A stretch of DNA of 64,000 nucleotides, taken from contig OX621252.1 of the NCBI GenBank assembly GCA_951640165.1, forward strand, positions 2,636,501 to 2,700,500. Reading direction: 5' to 3'. How positions within the stretch are numbered: the stretch's first letter is position 1; each line of letters starts with the position of its first letter. The position numbers and the translations under genes were made by a program. This DNA comes from Pseudoips prasinana. Lineage: Eukaryota > Arthropoda > Insecta > Lepidoptera > Nolidae. The notes under the pieces were generated by a model. The model was not told where the DNA came from, did not search any database, and saw only the letters and a program-made list of their open reading frames with translations. Below are positions 53,961 to 63,065 of the stretch, one piece after another.

Positions 53961-54320
53961 CACCTTACTAATAGATAGATGTTACTCCTTAGAGGCATTA
54001 TTGAAATTGTAACGAAGATACTTGTCTTTAGATAGCTTGTATTAAGTTATTGTCAAAGAGATAAATGTTTAAGTTTAATTATCAACACTAGTAAATAATT
54101 AAATTAAATAAAATGAAATTATAAGCTAAAAATTAGATAAACTACAGATACACTATAGACCCTAAAAGGCGTCCAATAATCCCTCCGCATCGCTTATGGG
54201 AAAAGTGCCCAGAAGGCTGGCCGCATTGCCACGCTGGATGGCAATGCTGATCCTCTGACCAAAGAATAAACCAGCCCTCTGATCATGGGAAGCGTCGATC
54301 AAACGTTTAGCTTGTCTTTA
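53961..54320. other. Mixed non-coding sequence
   Basis: No gene. The GC-richer block at 54165-54300 (GTGCCCAGAAGGCTGGCCGC, ATTGCCACGCTGGATGGCAA) looks like an old LINE coding remnant but I could not place it. Confidence 0.3.
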
Positions 54321-54405
54321 TAATAATGATTTCCTCCTAACCGAATTTCAGCCACGGCGGTCAGTCTCAATAGAGATAGCCACCTGCGCGGGACATATGA
54401 TTCGA
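54321..54405 (-). repeat. SINE-T fragment
   Basis: CCTCCTAACCGAATTTCAGC + CACGGCGG, then AGCCACCTGCGCGGGACA, the distal part of SINE-T. Confidence 0.65.
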
Positions 54406-54550
54406 TGTCTCATGACTGTTGAGATTTTCTATGACTCCATTGGTCGAATGCAGTAGAGAAATCTGAGTTTTCCTCCGAATCACCACATCAAAACAATGTA
54501 TCAATTGTTTTTTACATTAGCTCATTTGTTTTTTTTAATAATAATAATAA

Positions 54551-54670
54551 TATCCTGGGACATTATTTACACACGGCCATCTGATCCCAAACTAAGCAGA
54601 GCTTGTACTATGGAAACCAGATAACTGATATACTACATATACTACTTTTCTTTTGTAAATACAGTTACAT
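54551..54670 (-). repeat. SINE-Y partial copy
   Basis: TATCCTGGGACATTATTTAC, GATCCCAAACTAAGCAGAGC, TACTATGGAAACCAGATAAC, preceded by (TAA)n. The head is lost. Confidence 0.8.
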
Positions 54671-54774
54671 AGATTTTTGTAATAGTTATAGAATTATCCT
54701 TATTTTATTAGTGTATTTTTTCTGTTTAACCTCATTTTAGTATTTGTCTCTAATAAAATTTGTTCTTTCTTTCT

Positions 54775-55020
54775 TCACTGCAACTCCTCTCGCCGGCCAG
54801 GATCAGTATCTACAAAGGCTCACATTGAAAAGGCTCTGAGCCGTGGGGCTCAGACACTTCCCAGTGAATCGCTACGACTAAATAAAATAAAATAAATAAA
54901 AAAGGTTTTTATTCACGTAGACTTTAAAAAGCGCTTGTAAATAGTCAGAACATATTCGTATATAATTATTTCTAGGTACATACAGATATTTAGGTACACG
55001 GATTGTAGGAAATAATTTAC
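54775..55020. mobile_element. R1-like 3' UTR piece followed by LINE-K 3' end
   Basis: CACTGCAACTCCTCTCGCCG + GCCAGGATCA matches the 3' UTR of the LINE at 3463-4259. After a TAAAATAAAATAAAT run, the LINE-K end follows (GGTTTTTATTCACGTAGACT, GCGCTTGTAAATAGTCAGAA). Confidence 0.5.
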
Positions 55021-55270
55021 AATGTCTGACTGTCTTGTATCCTTAAGTTTAATCAGTAAGATACAAAGTAGAGTTACACACCTAATAATACTTTATGCTA
55101 TTGATAATTTTCTGCAATATATCAAAACATCTGGTTCATTTCACTAGACCAAGGTGGGCCTACCATTAGGCAAAATAATAAACATTGCCATTCAACGTAC
55201 GTAATGGCAGACTTCTGGGGAGTTTCACCAGAGGAGTGCTTTTTCGCGGGTATTTTATACATAGGTGCCT

Positions 55271-55318
55271 ATATTTGAATCAAATAAAAATATTAATATT
55301 TTTATTTGATTCAAATAT
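55271..55318. repeat. Perfect 48-bp palindrome
   Basis: The 24 bases 55271-55294 (ATATTTGAATCAAATAAAAA + TATT) are followed with no spacer by their exact complement. Confidence 0.95.
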
Positions 55319-55384
55319 TAAGATATATTAGTGACCAGGTCCATATTTATTACTAGTAATTTAAATTATTTCATAAAATTAAAT

Positions 55385-55700
55385 GTTGGCGTGGTAGATA
55401 GATGCTTGCCTTTCAGGACAGCTCCGAGGACCCTCTTTTGCGCCATGTCCCAGATGGTCGGTACACGTAACTTGGGAATGCTCTTGATTGCCCTTCCCTT
55501 GCCGACTCCTGTCAGTCCCGCACTGCGACTTCGCTTCAGAGAAATCGATGTCTTCTCGGAGCTGCTTGCACGTGGCGGCAGTAGAGGATGTCGCCACCAT
55601 GACACATCCTCCGTCAGAAATCGGGATAGGCTGGTTCCCGATCCCGCTCGGCGGCCTGCTTCTGATGGAGTATGACTTGGAATACTTGACGATTCAAACA
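55385..55700. other. GC-richer block of unknown origin
   Basis: The start (TGGCGTGGTAGATAGATGCTT) is a SINE-Y head remnant. From 55417 on the block has coding-like base composition and several overlapping open frames (55366-55701 minus is longest), none with a domain I recognise. It could be a decayed transposon or gene fragment. Confidence 0.3.
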
Positions 55701-55888
55701 AGTGCTATCTCTAGTTACAAATATACGTCAATTTAAAAAATAAGATTGATGCACATGTGTTTCCTCGCTTCTGCCTTGCCGTGCTGAGGTTTGAGTCCCG
55801 TACAAGACAACAGTAACTATTAGTGTGACTTATGAATACGTACTGAGTTTGGGCGTTTTATGTTTTGTTTGACGTTTGACGTCTCATT

Positions 55889-55934
55889 CAGTTAGAGTAT
55901 TTTCTTTGTACTTCGATAAAAATACTCTAACTGG
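55889..55934. repeat. Small hairpin repeat, copy 2
   Basis: CAGTTAGAGTATTTT, CTTTGTACTTCG, ATAAAAATACTCTAACTG + G. Same unit as 43969-44016, inverted. Confidence 0.85.
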
Positions 55935-55949
55935 GCCTAAATCTGCGAG

Positions 55950-56055
55950 TCTTCTTTTTTTTTAAAGACAACGCCCGCATTAGGTATATTAATCCCTGTG
56001 TCGCGGGGTATTTTACAAACATAATAATAGACGGACACAAAATACATCCATACTG
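55950..56055 (-). repeat. SINE-P 3' part
   Basis: TTTAAAGACAACGCCCGCAT, AATCCCTGTGTCGCGGGGTA + TTTTACAAACATAATAATAG, the body and end of SINE-P. The rest is lost. Confidence 0.65.
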
Positions 56056-56139
56056 AATTACATTTTGTTAAGTCCTCTATGGTAATGAATTAGGTATTGA
56101 CTTTAAAAACAGAATGTTATAATTTCGTTTAAAAGATGT

Positions 56140-56510
56140 TATTAAAACATTGAGCGTTGTGGTGTGAAAGAGGATGTAGTCACAAAGATTGAAAAAGGAA
56201 TGCTGAAATGGTTTGGCCATTTAGAAAGGATGAATGAAAGATGATTGACCAAAGAAGTATACCTAGCCTGTGTGAATGGAACAACCGGAAGGGGAAGACC
56301 TCGTCGAACATTCTCTGACCAAATCGGAGACGTTCTCAAGAAAGGACAGGTCAGAAGTATCCTAAACCGGCGAGCATGTATAAAGAATATAATGACAGTA
56401 ATTGAGGCAAAAGACGTGTGCAAAGATCGTGACAAATGGAAATCCGTTGTCTCTGCCTACCCCTCTGAGAAACAGGCGTGAGTCTATGTATGTATGTATG
56501 TGTATTAAAA
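56140..56510 (+). mobile_element. RTE-like LINE, C-terminal fragment
   Basis: The plus strand reads CGVKEDVVTKIEKGMLKWFG + HLERMNER, a stop, then TKEVYLACVNGTTGRGRPRR ... FSDQIGDVLKKGQVRSILNR ... VCKDRDKWKSVVSAYPSEKQ and stop (56245-56481). WFGHLERM and GRGRPR are hallmark words of this tail. One in-frame stop (56241) shows it is dead. It ends GCGTGAGTCTATGTATGTAT, the tail shared with 10938 and 13880. Confidence 0.75.
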
Positions 56511-56621
56511 CATTATCTGATTAGGTATTCCCAAGACATTTTGTTAGTGATTAAAATCCGTATTTTTTATTTGATTATTACAGGTACTTCTGAATATCAA
56601 TTCCAAATTTTATTCACTATG

Positions 56622-57115
56622 ATAATAATATTCTCGAACATTATTCACATACGGCCATCTGATCCCAAACTAAGCAGAGGTTGTACTATGTAAACCAGAT
56701 AACTGATATATTACATATGACTTTTCTTTCGTTAATACATATTTATATAAATAATTACAGCCAGACTCAGGAAAAACAGAGATGTTCATGCACACAAATA
56801 TCTTTCCTGGGTGGAAATCGAACCCACGACCAGGGGCTCTACCGGCTAAGTCGCCGAACATCGATTTCTTAAATGGTGTTCAAATAAATAAAGGTTAAAA
56901 ATGACTTAATCAATCGTTAAATCGGCTTCCATGAGCACATGTGACGTCATAAATGGTCCGCAATCGATTTTCAACGTTGAAGCCGATTTAACAATTGATT
57001 AAGTCATTTTTGTCACCTTTATTCATTTGAACGCCATTTAAGAAATCGATGTTCGGCGACTTAGCCGGTGAGCCCCAGCAGCGAGAAAGGCAAGCATTTA
57101 CCAACCACCGGGACG
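56622..57115 (-). repeat. SINE-Y interrupted by MITE-F
   Basis: The body (56622-56830: GATCCCAAACTAAGCAGAGG ... GTGGAAATCGAACCCACGAC) stops in the tRNA-like head and resumes after the MITE with GCGAGAAAGGCAAGCATTTA + CCAACCACC (57082-57110). Confidence 0.75.
56831..57076. mobile_element. Fold-back MITE-F copy 2
   Basis: From CAGGGGCTCTACCGGCTAAG to CTTAGCCGGTGAGCCCC, with long inverted arms and the same GTGACGTCATAAATGG centre as 34805-35068. Inserted into a SINE-Y. Confidence 0.9.
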
Positions 57116-57184
57116 TCAACTTTCACTATTTCACTATATTTAATTTAACCAATTATTGTCATATTATTACCTCATCGCCGAGAG

Positions 57185-57505
57185 ACTAGCTATGCCCGCG
57201 ACTTCGTCCGCGTGTGAGTTAGTTTATTTAGTTTTTTTTTCAAAATTAAAAGTTTTTTCTAAAATAAAAGTAACCTAAGTTATTCCTTATTACATCAGCT
57301 ACCTGCCAATAAAAGTCCCGTCAAAATCAGTCCAGCCATTTCAGAGATTATCCGGAACAAACAGACAGACAGACAGACAAAAATTATAAAAAAAAATATT
57401 TTGGAGAATGTACCGTTATATATTCATATACATGTAGTAAAAATCGGTTATTTCAATATTACAAACAGACACTTCAATTTTATTTATTTGTATAGATGTA
57501 TAGAT
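57185..57505 (+). repeat. Dispersed repeat W2, copy 2
   Basis: ACTAGCTATGCCCGCGACTT + CGTCCGCGTG, then GACAGACAGACAGAC, ending TTTATTTGTATAGATGTATAG. Same as 387-717. Confidence 0.75.
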
Positions 57506-57539
57506 ATCCTATACAAAATCGGCTCGTTAACTAGTAACT

Positions 57540-57715
57540 TGTAATAGACAGTTTCCGTAGAACGTAGTCGCTACGGCGCGGCGTATGTCACAGTCTAAGT
57601 ACTACGGCTTTCTACGTTTCTCGTAGCAACTACTCCATTACGCTACTTACTATTTAAATTATAGACGCTTGCTACGTTATTCGTAGCATCTACGCTACTA
57701 CACTACGCGACAGGA
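57540..57715. repeat. CTACG/CGTAG-rich block
   Basis: CTACG or CGTAG occurs more than ten times, including CTACGTTTCTCGTAGCAACT (57613) and CTACGTTATTCGTAGCATCT (57673). These make several small inverted pairs. A similar mix surrounds the W insertion at 15255. Confidence 0.6.
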
Positions 57716-57891
57716 AATATTTTAACCTGATTAAATAATAAAATACATAGGTATAGTAGAAGTACGTTCATAGAATTTTTCGCTTAATAAAATAAAGATA
57801 ATTAATTAAATTTTTCATTTTAATGCATTGTTTATTTGCTGTATATTAAAAAGGTGATGAATAATCCATTTATCAATCAAAAATGTATTTA

Positions 57892-59179
57892 TTAGGTCTT
57901 TACCTATGAAATTGCCGTTCTGCAGTACTGGCCATTTCAAATCAAAATAATTTTTGTTTGGCTAAGAATTCTAATTTCCAATTAATTTTATTTTAAAAAC
58001 ATGGATTCTTTTTTCCAAAAGTAGTCATTTCTTTATTGATTAGTGTTACATTTTCATCGCATTTCAATCTTTTTCGTCATCATGGATACGTTAAAAATTC
58101 GAGTAATTATGGAATATGAGTACCGTCGTGGCAGCAACGCGGCACAAGCGGCACGCAACATCAACGACGTTTACGGAGCTAACACTACAAACCAACGCAC
58201 CACCTGTTATTGGTTTGCTCGCTTCCGTTCTGGAAATTTCGACCTGAAAAATGAACCTCGCGGTCGTCCGAAGACTTTGGTCGACAATGACGAATTAAAG
58301 GCGGTTGTGGAAGCTGATGATACACAATCTACGGCTGAATTAGCAGCAGCTTTCGACGTTAGCGTCAAAACAATATTGGTCCATTTGCGTCAAATTGGCA
58401 AGGTAAAAAAGCTTGACAAATGGGTGCCCCACGAACTCAATGATCGCCAGCGCGAAGTACGCGTCGAGACGTGCCTTGCACTGCTCAACAGACACACAAA
58501 TGAAGGAATTTTGAACCGCATTGTTACCTGCGATGAAAAATGGATTCTGTTTGATAACCGCAAGCGCTCAGCAAGTTGGTTGGATCCTGGTTCAGCACCT
58601 AAACAATGCCCTAAACGAAAACTTACCCCTAGAAAAGTGATGGTCACTGTTTGGTGGTCTAGCGCCGGTGTGATTCATCACAGCTTCTTACCAAACGGGG
58701 TGAGCATTACTGCAGATGTGTACTGTGAAGAACTGAGCACAATGATGGAGAAGCTGGCGCATCTCCAACCAGCATTGGTCAATCGCTCGTCTCCGCTGCT
58801 CCTGCACGACAACGCGCGACCTCATACTGCACAGCAGACGGTCTCCAAGTTGCAAGAACTGGGGTTGGAAGCTCTCCGTCATCCGCCCTACTCACCAGAC
58901 CTTGCGCCTACAGACTACTACTTTTTCCAGAATTTGGATAACTTCTTGGCGGGAAAAAAATTCAATACCCGAGAGGCAGTACAAAATGCCTTTGAAGAAT
59001 TTGTTGCCTCCCGTCCAGCTGATTTCTTTAAGAAGGGCATCAATAAACTGCCACTGCGATGGCAAAGATGCATTGATTGCATGGGTGATTACTTCGATTA
59101 ATACAAATAAAAAAATTCATGAAAAAAATTCGTTTAAATTTTTTCATACAAAACGGCAATTTCATAGGTAAAGACCTAT
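57892..59179 (+). mobile_element. mariner transposon copy B (intact)
   Basis: 1288 bp, flanked by TA (57890-57891 and 59180-59181). The inverted ends are TTAGGTCTTTACCTATGAAA... and ATAGGTCTTTACCTATGAAA.... Transposase and both ends are intact, so this copy could be active or the recent product of an active one. Confidence 0.95.
58082..59101 (+). CDS. mariner transposase, intact (DD34D, cecropia-type)
   Basis: The enzyme cuts and re-inserts its own element at TA sites, in the nucleus. 339 residues, the usual length. The start chosen is ATG 58082 (context ATCATGG, good). An in-frame ATG at 58043 would add 13 residues without family support. Residues 1-60 and about 85-107 form the paired helix-turn-helix DNA-binding region (LAAAFDVSVKTILVHLRQIG). 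The linker carries KLDKWVPHEL (about 110-119). Catalytic aspartates are D151 (CDEKW), D243 (HDNARPH) and D278 (APTDYYFF), with exactly 34 residues between the last two. The text is close to the Hsmar1/cecropia subfamily (IGKVKKLDKWVPHEL, CDEKWIL-DNR-RSA-WLD). No stop or frameshift. The same protein is broken in copy A. It probably relies on its own weak promoter inside the 5' end. Confidence 0.95.
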   Translation: MDTLKIRVIMEYEYRRGSNAAQAARNINDVYGANTTNQRTTCYWFARFRSGNFDLKNEPRGRPKTLVDNDELKAVVEADDTQSTAELAAAFDVSVKTILVHLRQIGKVKKLDKWVPHELNDRQREVRVETCLALLNRHTNEGILNRIVTCDEKWILFDNRKRSASWLDPGSAPKQCPKRKLTPRKVMVTVWWSSAGVIHHSFLPNGVSITADVYCEELSTMMEKLAHLQPALVNRSSPLLLHDNARPHTAQQTVSKLQELGLEALRHPPYSPDLAPTDYYFFQNLDNFLAGKKFNTREAVQNAFEEFVASRPADFFKKGINKLPLRWQRCIDCMGDYFD

Positions 59180-59339
59180 TATTTGTATATACTTTATTAT
59201 TTTATATGAAGAAAAGATTAAACTTTTTATAATGTATGTTTATTTGTTCGTATAGTATAAACTCAAAACTATGTAACTGTTTTAAAAACGTCCTTTATCT
59301 ATAGAAAGCTACATTATTAGCTAGTAGAATGGCTGTATT

Positions 59340-59500
59340 AAAAAAAAAGGTTTTTATTTACGAAGACTTTAAAAAAGTTTTTGTAAATAGTAAGAACATG
59401 TTTGTAGTATAGTTAAGTAAACATTATAATTTCTAGGTATGTACATATAGATATATAAGTACACGTATTGTATGATAACATTTAGATTTTATTTTAAAAT
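59340..59500 (+). mobile_element. LINE-K 3' end
   Basis: AAAAAAAGGTTTTTATTTAC + GAAGACTT, TTTTTGTAAATAGTAAGAAC, ACACGTATTGTATGATAACA. Diverged copy of the 3' end seen at 12421, 25935 and 54890. Confidence 0.5.
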
Positions 59501-60400
59501 TTACAACAGTATCATATATACTATCAGGTTATTATCACCAACGGACGAGCAAGCTCACCAAAATGCGTAAATACAATTACATTACATTTGGAGTCGAAAC
59601 TTAATTATGACCAATATTTAAATTCACACAGGCATCCATACAGGTGGATCCAAATCGACGGTGTATATCTTACTCAGTAGACGAGTGGTTCTGTCTATCA
59701 ATACCTACTCTTTTAAACATTATTAGTGGACCGTTGGTGTTTGATGGGAGCCCATTGTTTAGAGCACTACGACGACGTTAGCACAAGAGAAGGAGGAGGA
59801 GGCGAGGGGAGCGGGGCACAGCGCACCAGGAGTGGGACCGTGTCACCGTCCGCCGCGACAGTTGCACGGGCACCATATATTTTACGTCTGAAATGATTCC
59901 TATGTTTAACCGTAATATAGTCTTCTACAAAAAGACGCTGTTTTTATCCTGCCAACACCTTAAGACTTCCTTATTGTCTTATTCATCTATTGTAAAGCTA
60001 ATTCTTTACAAACGACGCCCTGATATACACTTTAGGAATCCTCGTCCTCCGGGACTGATGACTTCACGTGATCCCCGAGGCATGGACACGAGGAACGTGG
60101 TTAGTCTCTCAACCAACTCATTGCAGGAGAACCTTTCGCTTTATACGGGGCACTACCGTACACACGAGTGTAAAAATTCTACATCTATATGACCTTATTT
60201 TATCTTGTTAATAAATAGTTAAGTATGCATCTTTTGTTGTTTTATTTTATTTTATACTAAGTAGTTGTACCAGAGACTCCGTCCGTACATTTTGTAATGA
60301 CACCTTAAATGTTACATCAGAATATCTCTAATATTTTTTCTTTTGTCGCAAACGTATAAAACATTCACATAAACCATTTCCATACAAACAATACATTTCC
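59501..60400. other. Non-coding stretch with a GC-richer core
   Basis: 59765-59875 is GC-rich (GAAGGAGGAGGAGGCGAGGG, CCGTCCGCCGCGACAG). The frame at 59893-60192 (plus) has no recognised domain. No repeat shared with the window was seen. Unassigned. Confidence 0.3.
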
Positions 60401-60965
60401 ATACAAACTTTCGTCCCCTATTGTCTATTGTTATTTTACACTCTTGAGAGCAAAATTTTTACTAACTTTAAATGTCATATTTATTTACATCGAATCAACA
60501 GCCTAAAATAAGTTTCAAGCTTGTAGCTCTAAAAAAAACTTGAGAGGTGTCAAGGGACACCCGGATGGAACGAAGTTATTTCTTATTATTTATTATGTAC
60601 AAAAAACCTGTATACACTCAACAAAAATAATCGTCGCGACACCACACTGTTCAATGAGAATATCACTATAAGATAGAGAGAGAGAAACATGCGCACGCCG
60701 CACAGCTGCAAAAAGTGTCGTGACAACTTTTCGTAAGATTTTTTTCCTTCTAGCCCCCTTTTACAACGCGCGATAAGGAACTTCGTTCCAATAACGATAC
60801 TTCCATACAATTTACCACCCCCCCTTACAACCTTATTTCGCATTAAAAATTATCCTATGTCCTTTCTCAGGTTTTAGAGAAACTGTGTACCAAATTTAAT
60901 TTAAATTGGTTCAGAAGTTTTGGCGTGAAAGCGCGGCAGGCAGACAGAGTTTCACATTTATAATA
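60400..60965. repeat. W-related repeat carrying MITE-V
   Basis: 60400-60535 and 60855-60965 match pieces of the W-related sequence at 18190-18480 and 18862-18895 (TTTCGTCCCCTATTGTCTAT; AGTTTTGGCGTGAAAGCGCG). MITE-V sits between them. Confidence 0.45.
60536..60790 (+). mobile_element. MITE-V copy 3
   Basis: ACTTGAGAGGTGTCAAGGGA ... TGGAACGAAGTTATTTCTTA ... GATAAGGAACTTCGTTCCA. Its TIR ends are the best preserved of the three copies. Confidence 0.85.
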
Positions 60966-61070
60966 TTAGTAAGAATTATAATTCTTAGATAATAACCACA
61001 TTTATCTAAGATTACGTCGAAATTAAATGACAACATTATAATAATAATAATAATATAATAATAATAATAT

Positions 61071-61318
61071 CCTGGGACATTATACACACGGCCATCTGAT
61101 CCCAAACTAAGCAGAGCTTGTACTATGGAAACCAGATAACTGATATACTACATATACTATTTTTCTTTTGTAAATACATACTTATATAGATAATTACACC
61201 CAGACTCAGGACAAACAGACATGTTCATGCACACAAATATCTGTCCCGGGTGGGAATCGAACCCACGACCTGCGGCGTGAAAGGCAGCGTATCTACCAAC
61301 CACGCCAACAGGCCCGTC
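61071..61318 (-). repeat. SINE-Y, full copy
   Basis: The minus-strand head is GGCCTGTTGGCGTGGTTGGT + AGATACGC (A-box side) and GTCGTGGGTTCGATTCCCAC (B box). The body is CTGAGTCTGGGTGTAATTAT ... AGTTATCTGGTTTCCATAGT and the end ATGTCCCAGG, followed by a (TTA)n tail. Confidence 0.85.
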
Positions 61319-61411
61319 GATCGTCGACATTCAATTCAAACATTATATTAATCCAAAAAAAAATGTCCGGTGAAGAAATTGAGCGTCCCAGACTAACAGT
61401 AAACAATCACA

Positions 61412-61620
61412 CTAATATTATAAAGGCGAAAGTTTGTGAGTGTGTATGTTTGTTACTTCTTCATGTCTAAACGGCTGGAGCGACTTTAATAAAATTATGG
61501 TATGGAGATAGCTGACACCCTGGATTAACATATAGACTATAATTTATAAAATTTAACGCGGGTCAAACCATGTGCCCCGTGGATTACCCGCAATAAAATT
61601 TATAAATTACATATAGCTAG
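61412..61620 (-). repeat. Dispersed repeat W, short form
   Basis: ACACTAATATTATAAAGGCG at the left. At the right is a disturbed head, where two W heads appear fused in opposite senses (GCGGGTCAAACCATGTGCCC + CGTGGATTACCCGC). Confidence 0.7.
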
Positions 61621-62044
61621 TATGATATAAAGAAAAGAAAACCAACAAACACACACGAACAAAGGAATTATCTGTTTTATTCATGAATGTTGTGCTGATT
61701 GACTGATGGCGACGAATTTCACCACCCCACCACATTCCACACACATTGGGCAATGCAGAAGTCGTCCCGTGCCATGACTAAACTGCTTTTTAAGAAACTA
61801 AAAAATGAGAGCATTGCTGACCGTCTATCTTTTACACCTTTAAGCTAATTAAAACGTCATTACATCCCTCTGTAACACCTAGGTACATCTCGTATGAAAA
61901 GAGCAGGGTATGCATAGAATAGCCAAGAAACTAAAACTGCGCACATATACGCGCACTGGGCATATTGACATATATAAGGGTCACTCATTTTTACTCAATA
62001 TTTTTCACCTAATATTTGTTTTTACGTATTAATATTATGATAAT

Positions 62045-62285
62045 ATATAGGGACAATGTCACACAGATCATCCTAGCCCCAAACTAAGCAAAGCTTGTAC
62101 TATGGGTACCAGGCGACGATATACATACTTATATAGATAAATAAATACTTAGATACATAGAAAACATCCATGACTCAGAAACATATATTCGTGCTCATCA
62201 CACAAATCTTTGCACTTACCGGGATTCGAACCCAGGACCACCAGCTTCGTAGGCAGGAGCACTACCAACTAGGCTACGGTGACCA
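62045..62285 (-). repeat. SINE-X copy
   Basis: Full unit: GGACAATGTCACACAGATCA ... GGGATTCGAACCCAGGACCA ... CTACGGTGACC. Confidence 0.85.
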
Positions 62286-62430
62286 CTGAAGATGCCCCGT
62301 CCTTTTCAAAAGAACTACGTTAGAAAGAAGTACAAGAAGTACAATAATTTTAAAATTAGTGTAGTTGGTATTGAATGGAATCGTGGGCATTAAATTTGTT
62401 TTTATCTAGGTAACTAGGGGCTGAACACAT

Positions 62431-62468
62431 GATATGATGGTGAAACTATTGAGTTTCACCATCATATC
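62431..62468. repeat. Perfect hairpin, 17-bp stem
   Basis: GATATGATGGTGAAACT, ATTG, AGTTTCACCATCATATC. The word TATGATGGTGAAACTA also occurs at 52657. Confidence 0.9.
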
Positions 62469-62503
62469 AACCGAAAGACGTCCTTAGCTGGACAAAGGCC
62501 TCC

Positions 62504-62888
62504 CCTAAGGGCCAGCGCAGACAAAGAGGAGCGCAGCGGAGAGGATTTTATTAAGACACTAGAAAATCAACTTTAAAATTATATATATATAGGGACAATT
62601 TCACACAGTGTCACACAGCTTGTACTATGGGTACCAGGCGACGATATACATACTTAAATATATAGAAAACGTCCATGACTCAGAAACAAATATTCGTGCT
62701 CATCGCACAAATTATTTAAATAATGTGCATGTATGCTTGAACATTATAATGCGCGAGACTTTGCCGAGAGTTTGTCAGGTTCAAGTATATACCTATGCAC
62801 TTTATTCCTATAGATCTAAAGATGATTTTCTAGTGCCTTAATAAAATCCTCTCCGCTGCGCTCCTCTCTGTCTGCGCTGACCCTAAGG
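62504..62888. mobile_element. Inverted-arm element around a SINE-X piece
   Basis: The left arm 62504-62569 (CCAGCGCAGACAAAGAGGAG + CGCAGCGGAGAGGATTTTAT) is repeated inverted at 62823-62888. Between them lies a deleted SINE-X (62581-62718). The outer part of the arms resembles RTE-derived sequence. Confidence 0.8.
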
Positions 62889-63065
62889 ATCTCCACGATG
62901 ACCGTTCTTGTGTTGCCCGCATCTAGCGGCTTCTAGGTGGTCGTCCTTGTAGGCGGCCTGCCTACGCTGCGTCTTCCGGTTCGTGGTCGCCTCTCGAGAA
63001 CTTTACTGTCCCAGCGGCGGTGGGTTCAACGCGCTATGTTCCCCGCCCACTGCCACCAATATTGG
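62840..63065 (-). mobile_element. RTE-clade LINE, C-terminal fragment
   Basis: Minus-strand words RWQWAGNIAR, then (with frame breaks) RGDHEPEDAA and GRRSVGRPPT-like text, then RATQERS, follow the RTE tail pattern W-A-G-H-x-A-R ... G-R-P-P-T-R-W. Heavily decayed. Confidence 0.55.

Noticed and set aside
55331..55736. Several overlapping open frames of 73-114 residues
   Set aside because: The block has coding-like composition but I cannot recognise a protein in any frame. Reported only as an unknown block.
4545..62718. tRNA genes suggested by GGTTCGAATCC boxes (e.g. 4725, 39460, 43777, 49125, 61260, 62225)
   Set aside because: They are repeated heads of SINE families with shared bodies, without full tRNA folding. 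Only 44352-44422 folds well, and even that looks like a SINE head.
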